A stretch of 64,000 nt of DNA from Ancylobacter oerskovii (GTDB lineage Bacteria; Pseudomonadota; Alphaproteobacteria; Rhizobiales; Xanthobacteraceae): positions 709,424-773,423 of the forward strand of contig NZ_JAHBGB010000044.1 of assembly GCF_018390555.1 (NCBI RefSeq). Reading direction: 5' to 3'. Both the position numbers and the translations under genes were made by a program. The notes beneath the pieces are model-generated. The model was not told the origin of the DNA. It saw nothing but the letters and a program-made list of their open reading frames with translations, and made no database searches. Shown here in pieces: positions 63,882 through 64,000 of the stretch (positions are counted from its first letter, which is position 1; the number at the start of each line of letters is the position of its first letter).

Positions 63882-64000
63882 ATGACCGCCCCCCGTGCCT
63901 TCATCGCCGGCTGCGCCGGTCTTGCGCTCACCCCGGACGAGCGCCGCTTCTTCGCGGAGGCGGCGCCGTGGGGACTGATCCTGTTTCGTCGCAATGTCGA
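63882..64000 (+). CDS. nagZ: Beta-N-acetylhexosaminidase, 5' part
   Basis: ATG 63882 begins MTAPRAFIAGCAGLALTPDE, then RRFFAEAAPWGLILFRRNV, the start of NagZ in Rhizobiales. The enzyme releases GlcNAc from muropeptides in cell wall recycling. The gene runs off the right edge. Confidence 0.85.
   Translation, partial: MTAPRAFIAGCAGLALTPDERRFFAEAAPWGLILFRRNV

Overview
The window is high-GC alphaproteobacterial DNA, most likely Rhizobiales. The right third carries chromosomal neighbourhoods typical of that order: popZ-valS, ilvD-exoR, erpA facing dgt, and argS-SPOR-nagZ. Roughly bases 1-42,900 are a prophage plus accessory cargo whose left end lies outside the window. Bases 43,100-64,000 are host backbone.

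Phage left arm (1-7,500). A primase-helicase (549-2927) is followed at once by five alternating copies of a short iteron and an AT-rich tract (2937-3103), which looks like a phage replication origin. Next come a toxin-antitoxin pair with a palindromic operator, a DUF6456-like gene, a 57-residue minus-strand gene and a 4-fold beta flower protein.

Virion module (6,864-30,575, + strand). The head set is lambda/Mu-like: terminase small and GpA-type large subunits, gpW-like joiner, lambda-type portal, ClpP protease fused to major capsid, and DUF2190. It is followed by a Mu-like contractile tail: sheath, tube, gp41/42 chaperones with a -1 slippery heptamer, tape measure, gpN, gpP, gp45-gp48, fibres and an SGNH-hydrolase tail spike. 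A T4-type lysozyme and three small membrane proteins complete lysis. There is no Mu transposase, so this is a myophage with a Mu-like tail and DNA cutting by a lambda-type terminase. A secreted nuclease and two antisense membrane proteins sit inside the tail operon as a moron.

Accessory region (30,600-42,940). About 25 small genes change strand often and several are AT-rich. They include DUF982, DUF3102, a LuxR-type regulator with a degenerate receiver, a lone trypsin-like protease, several HTH proteins and a Nudix protein. Two unrelated genes share a conserved leader, and a three-copy motif precedes another. No integrase or classical repressor is recognisable. A tRNA-Asn gene whose 3' end faces this region is the likely attachment site.

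Host region (43,117-64,000). tRNA-Asn, an MsbA-like ABC exporter, tRNA-Cys, a PCMT-family methyltransferase followed by TolC, popZ, valS, ilvD, exoR, xthA, mtnN-erpA, dgt, argS, a SPOR protein and the start of nagZ. Palindromic REP-like repeats occupy two intergenic gaps, and one gap contains a duplicate of the dgt 3' end.
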